Shown here: piece after piece, positions 1 through 5,431 of the stretch
How positions within the stretch are numbered: the first letter of the stretch is position 1
Layout of the letters: each line of letters begins with the position of its first letter
DNA from: JAGVYE01 sp964502785
Lineage (GTDB): Archaea; Nanobdellota; Nanobdellia; Woesearchaeales; GW2011-AR9
Reading direction: 5' to 3'
DNA: 11,458 nt
Assembly (NCBI GenBank): GCA_964502785.1
Contig: CAZCXW010000043.1
Span: forward strand, 1-11,458
Program-made: the position numbers and the translations under genes
The notes under the pieces: generated by a model
What the model saw: the letters and a program-made list of their open reading frames with translations, nothing else
The model's database searches: none
What the model was told of the DNA's origin: nothing

Positions 1-2825
1 TCTGGACTGCTTTGTGTAAGTTGACCTGTTGGGAACTCAGTTCTACTACAGGTAAACTGAAAGTGGGCGTTTCCTAAAGAACAATCAATAATTTTTGACG
101 TGATTGTAGGGGTAGATCCCCCAGGACATTGCAAATCTCCTTGACTTCCTGCAGGGATACATACCCCCGCACAAAATTCTCCATTTGAGCAATCCCCAGA
201 AATTTGACAAGAAGTACACACCCTACTATTAAAAGTATAACTTTTATCTATTAAGCAAGATTCATCCACCTGCAAAACGACTGGCTTACTAATAGTACCC
301 ACACTTACCTGCTCTTCCCGATATCCAACCTCAAACTTCACATTCATCGCCGTTTCGCCAGAGCCAATGACATTCGAATTCCAACAGCCAAAATTTCTTT
401 CGGAATCAGAAGCGTAATATTCATCGGGATCATCGCCACAGCAACGGCGCTGTTCGCTTCCGGGAAGAGGATTATCTGTGAGCCACGCTTTTCCTTCGCT
501 GGGTGCAGTGGGATCATACGACGGATCATACAACTCATTACAAAGATTACGCCCCGTAACCGCGCCTTGCGCAGCATCAATATCCGTCAGCCAAGCGCTT
601 TTCCCCGGCGTGATGCTCGACGTATCACCCGAACACAGCTCCGCTTGGCTTCCTTGAGAAAAGTAGACATTGCGGATTTCTAACGTAAGCTGTTCAGGAT
701 GTACTCCCATTGCGCCAATTTTGAGATGTTTGACATTAAGCAGGGAGGGGATTGGGATCTTCACATGCATCCAGCGATCTTTTTCTAATAAAGGGGTGTT
801 TGTAGCATCTGCAAGAATATTTCCTGATTTGTAAAGCTCTTTATTTAAATCGCCAAAAAATTCAACATTGATTTCCGTGGGCACATGAGGAGTGGACATC
901 AACCGCACCATAAACTCAAGATAAGAATAGCCAGTTAAATCGAGGCCTTTTTGCTCATAAAAACTTTCAAAACAACGGTCAAGATTAAATGTGACAGAAT
1001 TATCAGATTTGGAAACGCAGGATAGTCTCGAAAGGGGGGCAGCTGCGGGAGTTTGAGGAGCAGCAGCCGACTGTCCTGATCCAGATTGGCCCGAAGTTCC
1101 GCCTGCCGGCGGTGGGGGAGGTGGTGGGGTTGTCATCGTATCCGAGTCCATCGGCAGCGCAAACTTACCATCTCCTGCTTTTCGTTCTTTAATACCATTA
1201 TCAACTTGAGAAATATCGCCGCATTGCGCAAAACTCCATCTGTTCCCTTCTTGATAACATATAAACCGATTGGCATTGCGGCGGTCATTATCATCAATGA
1301 TTTGCGAAGTGGAAAATTGATTGAAATTCTGATTAAAATTCGCATCGCACGCAAACCAATTGAGAGAATTAGAAACTACATCAACAGGTTGTTCCCCGGG
1401 TTTTTTAATGCTCATAATCGTAAATGCAGAACTGACATCATCAGCTTTGAGCCAGCACCAATTGCCGACGCATCGTGTTGTACTCCAACTTTTAGGCCCT
1501 TCTACTTCTGAGCCTACATAACCCACTAATTGCTTCTGTTTATTCACGCAAAGATAATTTCCGCGGTTCCCGCCATACGAGCCATCTGCAATTTCTCCTA
1601 AATCTTCCAAAGGTCTATCCCCGCAGCAGGAATTCCCTGTCGAAGGACCGTCGATCCAAGAACATCTTCCATCATTTGTTAAACAGTGATTTTCACAAGA
1701 ATCTTTATTTTGCCCGCAATCATCTGTTTCACCAGGAACTGAACCGCACGTGTTTAATTTTCCATCACCGCAGATAGCAACAGCTTTCTCTCCGCCGAAT
1801 AAAGAAGTATCGCCAAAGACAGTATCATCATTTTCGTTGCAATCCCATGGAGCAGGTACACCGTCACCGTCTAGATCAACATCAGTGGAGAGAAGTTCAT
1901 TTGTATCCATTTTCCGCCACTTATAATCAGTATTTGAATTGAGGCAGAAGTATTTTTCCACCGTTGCGCTTGAGCCAGTTCCTACTTTCACACCGACAAT
2001 TCCAAGTTTTGCAAAATCTCGAATTTCAGGAGGGTCGCGATTGTTTATGGAAGGAACTTTTGTTAACAGCTGATCCAATTTTTGGGCATCCGATTCGGGA
2101 CCAGTGACGGCGCTGGCCCGCTGCTGTAGTGTTCTCATCTTAGAATTCAACTGCGGCATAAGAGGGTCATTTTCAGTCTCCCCGAAGGCATTTCTCGCCT
2201 CGCAAGTGTACCAATATTTATTCAGAGCGCAAATACCCCCTGGATTAATATACCATTTCCATTTAAATAAGCCGTTCACAATATAAGAATCAAAATTATT
2301 ACATTTTTCTCCAAAACATACCGGCCCCCCATTATCTGTAGCAAAATCATCAATTTCCTCGGCATCAGCAGGAGTACTGAAAACACGTGCGCCGGGAGCT
2401 ACTCGAGCATGCCCGCAGGTGTCTTCAATAGATGGATCAAAATCAACTGCACCAACATAACATCCCCCAGGAGACGATGCCAAATCTGGTTCTTGTTCAT
2501 CGGAATCTGTGCTATCATCACAAAACTGCTTATTTCCCGTACCTAACTCGACCCGCCATCCCCACCCCCAATCATCGCTAGGAAGACACCCATCATCATC
2601 ATCAGCTCCATCCCGGCACAGTTCAATATTTTCTGCAGGATCAGGATGACTTGTTGGATCTTCATCTTTAATCCTTAACCCTTCGCATTGGTAAACGCCC
2701 TGATTATTATTTCCGAGATTATTACAATTAGTTTCAGAATCGTCTCTTCTTTCGCTGGAAACAAAAGAGCTTAATAAAAGGAGAATAACTATTACTAAAA
2801 ATACTACCTCTTTTTTACGGTACAT
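1..2825 (-). CDS. Giant Cys-rich secreted protein with MopE-like metal-binding motif (partial, C-terminus beyond window)
   Basis: I translated the minus strand from the ATG at 2825 and found 941 codons without a stop up to the window edge, so the gene is incomplete at its 3' end. Residues 1-24 are a signal peptide: MYRKKE followed by a hydrophobic core and a likely cleavage near FVSS. The mature part has about 43 cysteines and many Asp/Asn-rich loops. Residues 66-80 (ENIELCRDGADDDDG) resemble the ENCxNGxDDDCDG repeats of surface proteins. Residues 314-337 (key: DVDLDGDGV...WDCNENDD) match the MopE-type metal-binding motif. Modules of the form W(I/L)(D/T)xxP...CCGD recur at about 390-403 and 781-798. 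A seven-proline hinge and a Gly/Ser/Ala/Pro linker span about 566-598. Residues 610-722 look like a jelly-roll, carbohydrate-binding-like domain (YSYLEFMVR, W-x-x-VKIPIPSLL, LEIRNVYF). A closely spaced Cys cluster lies at 857-900. It is probably exported and disulfide-bonded at the cell surface. Ligand and function are unknown. There is no sign of frameshift. Confidence 0.85.
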   Translation of the reverse strand, partial: MYRKKEVVFLVIVILLLLSSFVSSERRDDSETNCNNLGNNNQGVYQCEGLRIKDEDPTSHPDPAENIELCRDGADDDDGCLPSDDWGWGWRVELGTGNKQFCDDSTDSDEQEPDLASSPGGCYVGAVDFDPSIEDTCGHARVAPGARVFSTPADAEEIDDFATDNGGPVCFGEKCNNFDSYIVNGLFKWKWYINPGGICALNKYWYTCEARNAFGETENDPLMPQLNSKMRTLQQRASAVTGPESDAQKLDQLLTKVPSINNRDPPEIRDFAKLGIVGVKVGTGSSATVEKYFCLNSNTDYKWRKMDTNELLSTDVDLDGDGVPAPWDCNENDDTVFGDTSLFGGEKAVAICGDGKLNTCGSVPGETDDCGQNKDSCENHCLTNDGRCSWIDGPSTGNSCCGDRPLEDLGEIADGSYGGNRGNYLCVNKQKQLVGYVGSEVEGPKSWSTTRCVGNWCWLKADDVSSAFTIMSIKKPGEQPVDVVSNSLNWFACDANFNQNFNQFSTSQIIDDNDRRNANRFICYQEGNRWSFAQCGDISQVDNGIKERKAGDGKFALPMDSDTMTTPPPPPPPAGGTSGQSGSGQSAAAPQTPAAAPLSRLSCVSKSDNSVTFNLDRCFESFYEQKGLDLTGYSYLEFMVRLMSTPHVPTEINVEFFGDLNKELYKSGNILADATNTPLLEKDRWMHVKIPIPSLLNVKHLKIGAMGVHPEQLTLEIRNVYFSQGSQAELCSGDTSSITPGKSAWLTDIDAAQGAVTGRNLCNELYDPSYDPTAPSEGKAWLTDNPLPGSEQRRCCGDDPDEYYASDSERNFGCWNSNVIGSGETAMNVKFEVGYREEQVSVGTISKPVVLQVDESCLIDKSYTFNSRVCTSCQISGDCSNGEFCAGVCIPAGSQGDLQCPGGSTPTITSKIIDCSLGNAHFQFTCSRTEFPTGQLTQSSP

Positions 2826-2850
2826 ACGTAAAAGGAGGGTATACTTCCTC

Positions 2851-2860
2851 TTTTATAAAA
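2851..2860 (-). promoter_or_regulatory. TATA box of the secreted-protein gene
   Basis: The sequence TTTTATAAAA is a perfect palindrome centred about 30 nt before the ATG at 2825. Archaeal transcription normally starts about 25-27 nt after the TATA centre, so the transcript should begin within a few bases of the start codon and be almost leaderless. An AGAGGAAG stretch between box and ATG would then lie upstream of the transcript and would not act as a ribosome binding site. Confidence 0.6.
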
Positions 2861-2888
2861 GTAGCGAAAATAAAAAATCACAATCGCA

Positions 2889-2904
2889 GCAGAGCTGCAG
2901 GGTA
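2889..2904. repeat. Short direct repeat, copy A (left border of hairpin cluster)
   Basis: GCAGAGCTGCAGGGTA matches 3095-3110 (GCAGAGCAACAGGGTA) at 14 of 16 positions. The copy overlaps a small hairpin, GCAGC-AGA-GCTGC, at 2886-2898. Together with copy B it flanks the two larger hairpin units, as if the two marked the borders of one composite element. Confidence 0.5.
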
Positions 2905-2926
2905 TTTAATGAGTTCGAGTTGTCAA

Positions 2927-2990
2927 AGAAAACCACCCACGACCAGTCAATAGACTGGTCGCATGCTCGCTTCGCTCGGGGTGGTTTTCT
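2927..2990. repeat. Palindromic unit 1: outer 12-bp stem enclosing a hairpin with AATA loop
   Basis: AGAAAACCACCC (2927-2938) is exactly complementary to GGGTGGTTTTCT (2979-2990). Inside it, GACCAGTC (2941-2948) and GACTGGTC (2953-2960) form an 8-bp stem closed by the loop AATA. The remainder, 2961-2978, holds a CTCGCTTCGCTCG stretch of the type often seen in archaeal and bacterial intergenic REP-like elements. The structure could fold as DNA or RNA. It gives translated nonsense in all frames, so it is not treated as coding. Confidence 0.7.
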
Positions 2991-2996
2991 GACCCC

Positions 2997-3058
2997 GCTT
3001 TTTCCGATGGAAGCATACTCATCTCCAGACCACCAGTGAATACACTGGTGGAAAAAGC
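2997..3058. repeat. Palindromic unit 2: 9-bp outer stem and hairpin with the same AATA loop
   Basis: CCACCAGTG (3030-3038) and CACTGGTGG (3043-3051) form a 9-bp stem with loop AATA (3039-3042). GCTTTTTCC (2997-3005) is complementary to GGAAAAAGC (3050-3058), which overlaps the hairpin foot by two bases, so the two stems compete there. The hairpin core CCAGTG-AATA-CACTGG differs from unit 1 (CCAGTC-AATA-GACTGG) only by a swapped base pair. The stretch GCATACTCATCTC (3013-3025) resembles GCATGCTCGCTTC (2961-2973) of unit 1. Confidence 0.65.
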
Positions 3059-3094
3059 AGATTTTAATCTTAACTGGATAATCATTGATTCAGT

Positions 3095-3110
3095 GCAGAG
3101 CAACAGGGTA
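3095..3110. repeat. Short direct repeat, copy B (right border of hairpin cluster)
   Basis: GCAGAGCAACAGGGTA is the partner of the copy at 2889-2904, 206 bp away in the same orientation, with two mismatches. A further hairpin follows immediately. Confidence 0.5.
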
Positions 3111-3112
3111 CG

Positions 3113-3134
3113 ATTCGGGATCGCTGTCCCGAAT
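3113..3134. repeat. Perfect 8-bp hairpin
   Basis: ATTCGGGA (3113-3120) and TCCCGAAT (3127-3134) pair exactly around a six-base loop, TCGCTG. It directly follows direct-repeat copy B. Confidence 0.6.
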
Positions 3135-3135
3135 G

Positions 3136-3163
3136 TACAAAAGGGAAAACTATCCTTTTTGTA
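3136..3163. repeat. Hairpin with A/T-rich arms
   Basis: TACAAAAGG (3136-3144) pairs with CCTTTTTGTA (3154-3163) if one T is bulged. It is the last of the inverted repeats between 2886 and 3163. On the minus strand it lies downstream of the small Cys-rich gene and could contribute to its 3' end. Confidence 0.4.
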
Positions 3164-3173
3164 TCAACCCCAC

Positions 3174-3204
3174 TTAAGAAATAAAAATAAGAGATTAAAA
3201 AATT
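3174..3204 (-). terminator. T-rich tracts after the small Cys-rich gene (archaeal-type terminator)
   Basis: Directly after the TAG at 3207-3205 the minus strand reads three T tracts (TTTTTT, TATTTTTA and TTTCTT) within about 30 nt. Archaeal RNA polymerase terminates at such U-rich tracts without needing a hairpin. The placement fits the end of the minus-strand genes, but no measurement supports it. Confidence 0.4.
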
Positions 3205-3564
3205 CTATTTAAAATATTGACAACTAGTCACGGGAGGGATTTCACCAAGTGGCTCTGGACTCTCACAACCTTTTTCAACGCAATCAAAATACTCTTCAAC
3301 TGTAATTTTCCCCCTAAATAAAGGTCTGCCTTCGCTTACTCTAGTGTTACAATAATTTGTAAATCCTTCATACTCAAATGTATTATGAAAATCAGGACGA
3401 CTGACACATTTATCGACGATCATCTGGATGCCAGTCTTACAATCATAAGGTCCATTACGAGCCTCTTCTTTCCGTTCACCATCTTCAATTATATAAGTGC
3501 CGCAAGCTGCTGCTAAACCTGCTCCAGCAAACGTTAAACTCTGAATAAAAGTTCCTAATGTCAT
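3205..3564 (-). CDS. Small Cys-rich protein of unknown function with N-terminal hydrophobic segment
   Basis: This encodes 119 residues from the ATG at 3564. An ATG at 3606 in the same frame is less likely: 3564 has a perfect AGGAGG six bases upstream, and the TATA-like box at 3609-3618 would start transcription near 3587, downstream of the 3606 codon. Residues 5-22 (FIQSLTFAGAGLAAAC) are hydrophobic and could be a membrane anchor or atypical signal peptide. C21 follows LAAA and resembles a weak lipobox, but no basic residue precedes it. The rest holds six more cysteines (in YDCK, DKC, NYC, YFDC, KGC and SCQ) and many charged residues, which suggests a small disulfide- or metal-stabilised domain. 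I recognise no family. It follows the RNase P gene on the same strand after 82 bp and seems to have its own promoter. Confidence 0.7.
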   Translation of the reverse strand: MTLGTFIQSLTFAGAGLAAACGTYIIEDGERKEEARNGPYDCKTGIQMIVDKCVSRPDFHNTFEYEGFTNYCNTRVSEGRPLFRGKITVEEYFDCVEKGCESPEPLGEIPPVTSCQYFK

Positions 3565-3570
3565 TTTTAT

Positions 3571-3576
3571 CCTCCT
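3571..3576 (-). promoter_or_regulatory. Perfect Shine-Dalgarno that fixes the start at 3564
   Basis: The minus strand reads AGGAGG, then six bases, then ATG. This is the strongest isolated ribosome binding site in the window and decides between the two in-frame ATGs at 3606 and 3564. Confidence 0.7.
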
Positions 3577-3608
3577 AAATGTTATTTTACTACTAAAAAG
3601 AGGCATTC

Positions 3609-3618
3609 ATTTAAAAAT
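3609..3618 (-). promoter_or_regulatory. TATA-like box of the small Cys-rich gene
   Basis: ATTTTTAAAT on the minus strand is centred about 50 nt before the ATG at 3564. A start site about 26 nt after it would leave a leader of roughly 23 nt carrying the AGGAGG. Assignment rests on composition and spacing only. Confidence 0.4.
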
Positions 3619-3646
3619 ATTACCTAAAAATTGACCGAAAATAAGA

Positions 3647-4165
3647 TTATTCCCTTTTCGGTAAAACTCTCCAAAAAGCCTCTAAATCTTTCGCAGACCG
3701 CATTTCTTCCTTCGTCTTCGCAAAAGTGCTGAAAAGAGTTTTTACTTTATACTTCCGGCATAGTTTAATGTTAAAAATCATCCTGTAGAGTAATTTCTCC
3801 CTGTTTACTGCATTAAGGATATCAGAAAATGAAAAAGCGATAATTTTTCCCCTCTCCGCAGCGAGAGTGCATAAAATATGATCCAATCCGCTTCGTGGGT
3901 AATGCAAGGAATCCTTTGCATAAATTTTTTCTGCACCTAAAATAATAGAGATGGGGGTTTTTTCGATGGCAAAGCGGATCATTTCCTCTGTAGCAGGACG
4001 AAAGATCACTTTTTTTTGACATTTTGATAACTTTTGCAAAAGATGTTTGGGAGATTGTTCTTCGATAAAGAGAAAGTCTTCTTGAAAAAATGTCTTTGTG
4101 AATCCTAAATTACTGCTTACTTCTTCATAAGCAGCATTTCGCGGCAAGAAAAGGTAATTTTCCAT
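3647..4165 (-). CDS. rnp3: Ribonuclease P protein component 3 (p30/Rpp30 family)
   Basis: This encodes 172 residues from the ATG at 4165; a TTG at 4174 is a weaker alternative. The family is a PHP-like TIM-barrel subunit of RNase P that, with the Pop5 homologue, supports the catalytic RNA in removing 5' leaders from pre-tRNA. Recognisable family features are VIFRPATEEMIRFAIEKT (53-70), YPRSGLDHILCTLAAERG (89-106), IAFSFSDILNA (109-119) and FNIKLCRKYKVKTLFSTFAK (131-150), followed by the terminal RSAKDLEAFWRVL. At 172 residues it is shorter than the roughly 200-plus of euryarchaeal p30 proteins; the N-terminal strand region is the reduced part. It is divergent from the thiolation operon. No other RNase P subunit lies in the window. 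Confidence 0.85.
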   Translation of the reverse strand: MENYLFLPRNAAYEEVSSNLGFTKTFFQEDFLFIEEQSPKHLLQKLSKCQKKVIFRPATEEMIRFAIEKTPISIILGAEKIYAKDSLHYPRSGLDHILCTLAAERGKIIAFSFSDILNAVNREKLLYRMIFNIKLCRKYKVKTLFSTFAKTKEEMRSAKDLEAFWRVLPKRE

Positions 4166-4186
4166 ATCGGTCAAGAAACATAGCCT

Positions 4187-4195
4187 CTTAAAAAA
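4187..4195 (-). promoter_or_regulatory. TATA-like box of the RNase P p30 gene
   Basis: TTTTTTAAG on the minus strand is centred about 26 nt before the ATG at 4165. This is the spacing expected for a leaderless transcript, and no clear Shine-Dalgarno precedes the ATG. Confidence 0.4.
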
Positions 4196-4221
4196 CTTTA
4201 CCGTCGATTTCCATCTAAAAG

Positions 4222-4229
4222 TTTATAAA
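4222..4229. promoter_or_regulatory. Palindromic TATA box in the divergent p30 / thiolation-operon region
   Basis: TTTATAAA is a perfect palindrome within the 128-bp region between two divergent genes. On the plus strand it predicts a start near 4252 and a leader of about 42 nt for the operon. A second plus-strand candidate, ATTTTAAAG at 4238-4246, would give a leader of about 26 nt. The sequence cannot choose between them. Confidence 0.45.
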
Positions 4230-4293
4230 AAGCCCCCATTTTAAAGAAACAGCTGAACCTTTGCCTTATTTGGAGACGAAGGGGAGAGATAAA

Positions 4294-4497
4294 ATGAATT
4301 TAACTGTACATTTCGAGAAAAAGAATAGTATAGAGAAGATTCAATGGCTTGGAAATACCGTAAGAGACCTTCTAAAACATTTAAAGATCAACCCGGAAAC
4401 AGTGCTTGTTGCCAGAAACGATGAAGTGCTTACGGAAGATGAAATTCTTCAAGATAATGATACTATCGAAATTCTGAACGTTATTTCTGGAGGATAA
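4294..4497 (+). CDS. Ubiquitin-like sulfur carrier protein (ThiS/MoaD/TtuB/SAMP-like)
   Basis: This encodes 67 residues from the ATG at 4294, which has GGGGAG about seven bases upstream; an in-frame TTG at 4261 lacks such support. It is a beta-grasp Ubl: MNLTVHFEKK opens the first strands, VRDLLKHLKINPETVLVARNDEV is the typical ThiS/MoaD helix and strand, EDEILQDNDTIEILNVISGG is the C-terminal strand, and the tail ends exactly in Gly-Gly. The last glycine is the residue adenylated by an E1-like enzyme and turned into a thiocarboxylate. Its partners follow directly: a TtuA-type thiotransferase one base after its stop, and an E1 after that. The context points to tRNA 2-thiolation rather than thiamine or molybdopterin synthesis. 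Protein conjugation, as for SAMP proteins, is possible but not shown. Confidence 0.85.
   Translation: MNLTVHFEKKNSIEKIQWLGNTVRDLLKHLKINPETVLVARNDEVLTEDEILQDNDTIEILNVISGG
4489..4494 (+). promoter_or_regulatory. Shine-Dalgarno of ttuA formed by the Ubl's Gly-Gly codons
   Basis: GGAGGA is at once the last two sense codons (Gly-Gly) of the Ubl gene and a consensus ribosome binding site for ttuA. It is followed by TAA, one C and the ATG at 4499, leaving five bases between GGAGG and the ATG. This should couple translation of the two genes tightly. Confidence 0.75.
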
Positions 4498-4498
4498 C

Positions 4499-5431
4499 AT
4501 GAACTGCGATAAATGCGGATGTAAAGCTGTAATCACTTTGCAGCATGGAAGCCTCTGCAAGAATCATTTCATCAACTACTTTGAAGATAAAGTTTTTCAG
4601 ACAATAAACAAATTCAAATTGATCTCCCGCAAGGATTGTTTATGTATCGCTACTTCAGGGGGCAAGGATTCTCTGACAGTCTTATATCTTACAAAAAAAT
4701 ATCTTGAAAAATATCATATCAAAATCCCCCTTTTTGCGCTCGCTATTGATGAAGGAATTGCCGATTATCGCGCCAAAACACTTAAAGACTTAGAAAAATT
4801 TTGTAGAGAGCAAGAGATTGCCTTCAAAATTGTTTCTTTTAAAGAAGAAGTAGGAAAAGATCTCGACGCCGCATATCCTATTATCAACAAAGGAACCGAC
4901 AAAAAACCCTGCAATATTTGCGGGGTATGGCGTCGTTATCTGCTTAACAAACATGCCCATAAACTAGGTGCGACAAAAGTCGTTACCGGACATAATTTAG
5001 ATGACGAAGCCCAAGCGATTGTTATGAATATCTTTAAGGCCAACACGAAATTAGCAGGACGTTTAGGACCTATTTCCGGAATTGAAGAACACCGATTATT
5101 CGTGCAGAGGGTCAAGCCGCTCTATTTGTGCCCAGAGAAAGAAGTCCGCCTTTATGCCTTGTTGCGTGGCTGGCAGATAGAATTCACTGAATGTCCTTAT
5201 TCCCATAGCGGCTACCGGCACGATATCCAAGAATTGCTTAACGAATTCGAAAATAAGTACAAAGGAACGAAACAAGGAATTATTAATTCCTTTTTAGCTA
5301 TGCTTCCCTTGTTGCGGGAAAAAGAAGCAAATCAGCAGGAAGAAATTAAAGTGTGTGAAAAATGCGGTGAGGCAGCAAATCAAGAAGTGTGCAATGCCTG
5401 CAAAATGAAGAAAATCATTCAACCATCATGA
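4499..5431 (+). CDS. ttuA: tRNA 2-thiouridine synthetase, TtuA/NcsA (CTU1) family
   Basis: This encodes 310 residues. It adenylates a tRNA uridine through its PP-loop and replaces the 2-oxygen with sulfur delivered as the Ubl thiocarboxylate. N-terminal zinc site: C3, C6, C20, H23. PP-loop ATP motif: SGGKDS (53-58). Iron-sulfur ligands expected for this family: C138 and C141 (KPCNICG) and C232 (TECPY), matching the three-Cys [4Fe-4S] site of characterised TtuA. TGHNLDDEAQ (163-172) is the conserved family block. C-terminal zinc ribbon: C286, C289, C298, C301. All key residues are intact and the length is usual. The start is set by the GGAGGA site, and its stop overlaps the E1 start in ATGA. 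Whether the target is U54 (TtuA type) or U34 (NcsA/CTU1 type) cannot be told from sequence alone. Confidence 0.9.
   Translation: MNCDKCGCKAVITLQHGSLCKNHFINYFEDKVFQTINKFKLISRKDCLCIATSGGKDSLTVLYLTKKYLEKYHIKIPLFALAIDEGIADYRAKTLKDLEKFCREQEIAFKIVSFKEEVGKDLDAAYPIINKGTDKKPCNICGVWRRYLLNKHAHKLGATKVVTGHNLDDEAQAIVMNIFKANTKLAGRLGPISGIEEHRLFVQRVKPLYLCPEKEVRLYALLRGWQIEFTECPYSHSGYRHDIQELLNEFENKYKGTKQGIINSFLAMLPLLREKEANQQEEIKVCEKCGEAANQEVCNACKMKKIIQPS

Noticed and set aside
1086..2286. Plus-strand frames inside the first 2.8 kb
   Set aside because: They are antisense to a continuous minus-strand frame of over 941 codons with a signal peptide and coherent domains.
2906..3103. Minus-strand frame of 65 codons across the hairpin cluster
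   Set aside because: It consists of translated inverted repeats, with the RSEHATS-type string that such REP-like palindromes give. It has no ribosome binding site and no protein-like composition.
2927..3163. Possible CRISPR array or tRNA genes in the hairpin region
   Set aside because: There are no regularly spaced identical repeats with unique spacers, and no cloverleaf with T-loop and anticodon arms. The repeats are imperfect and palindromic.
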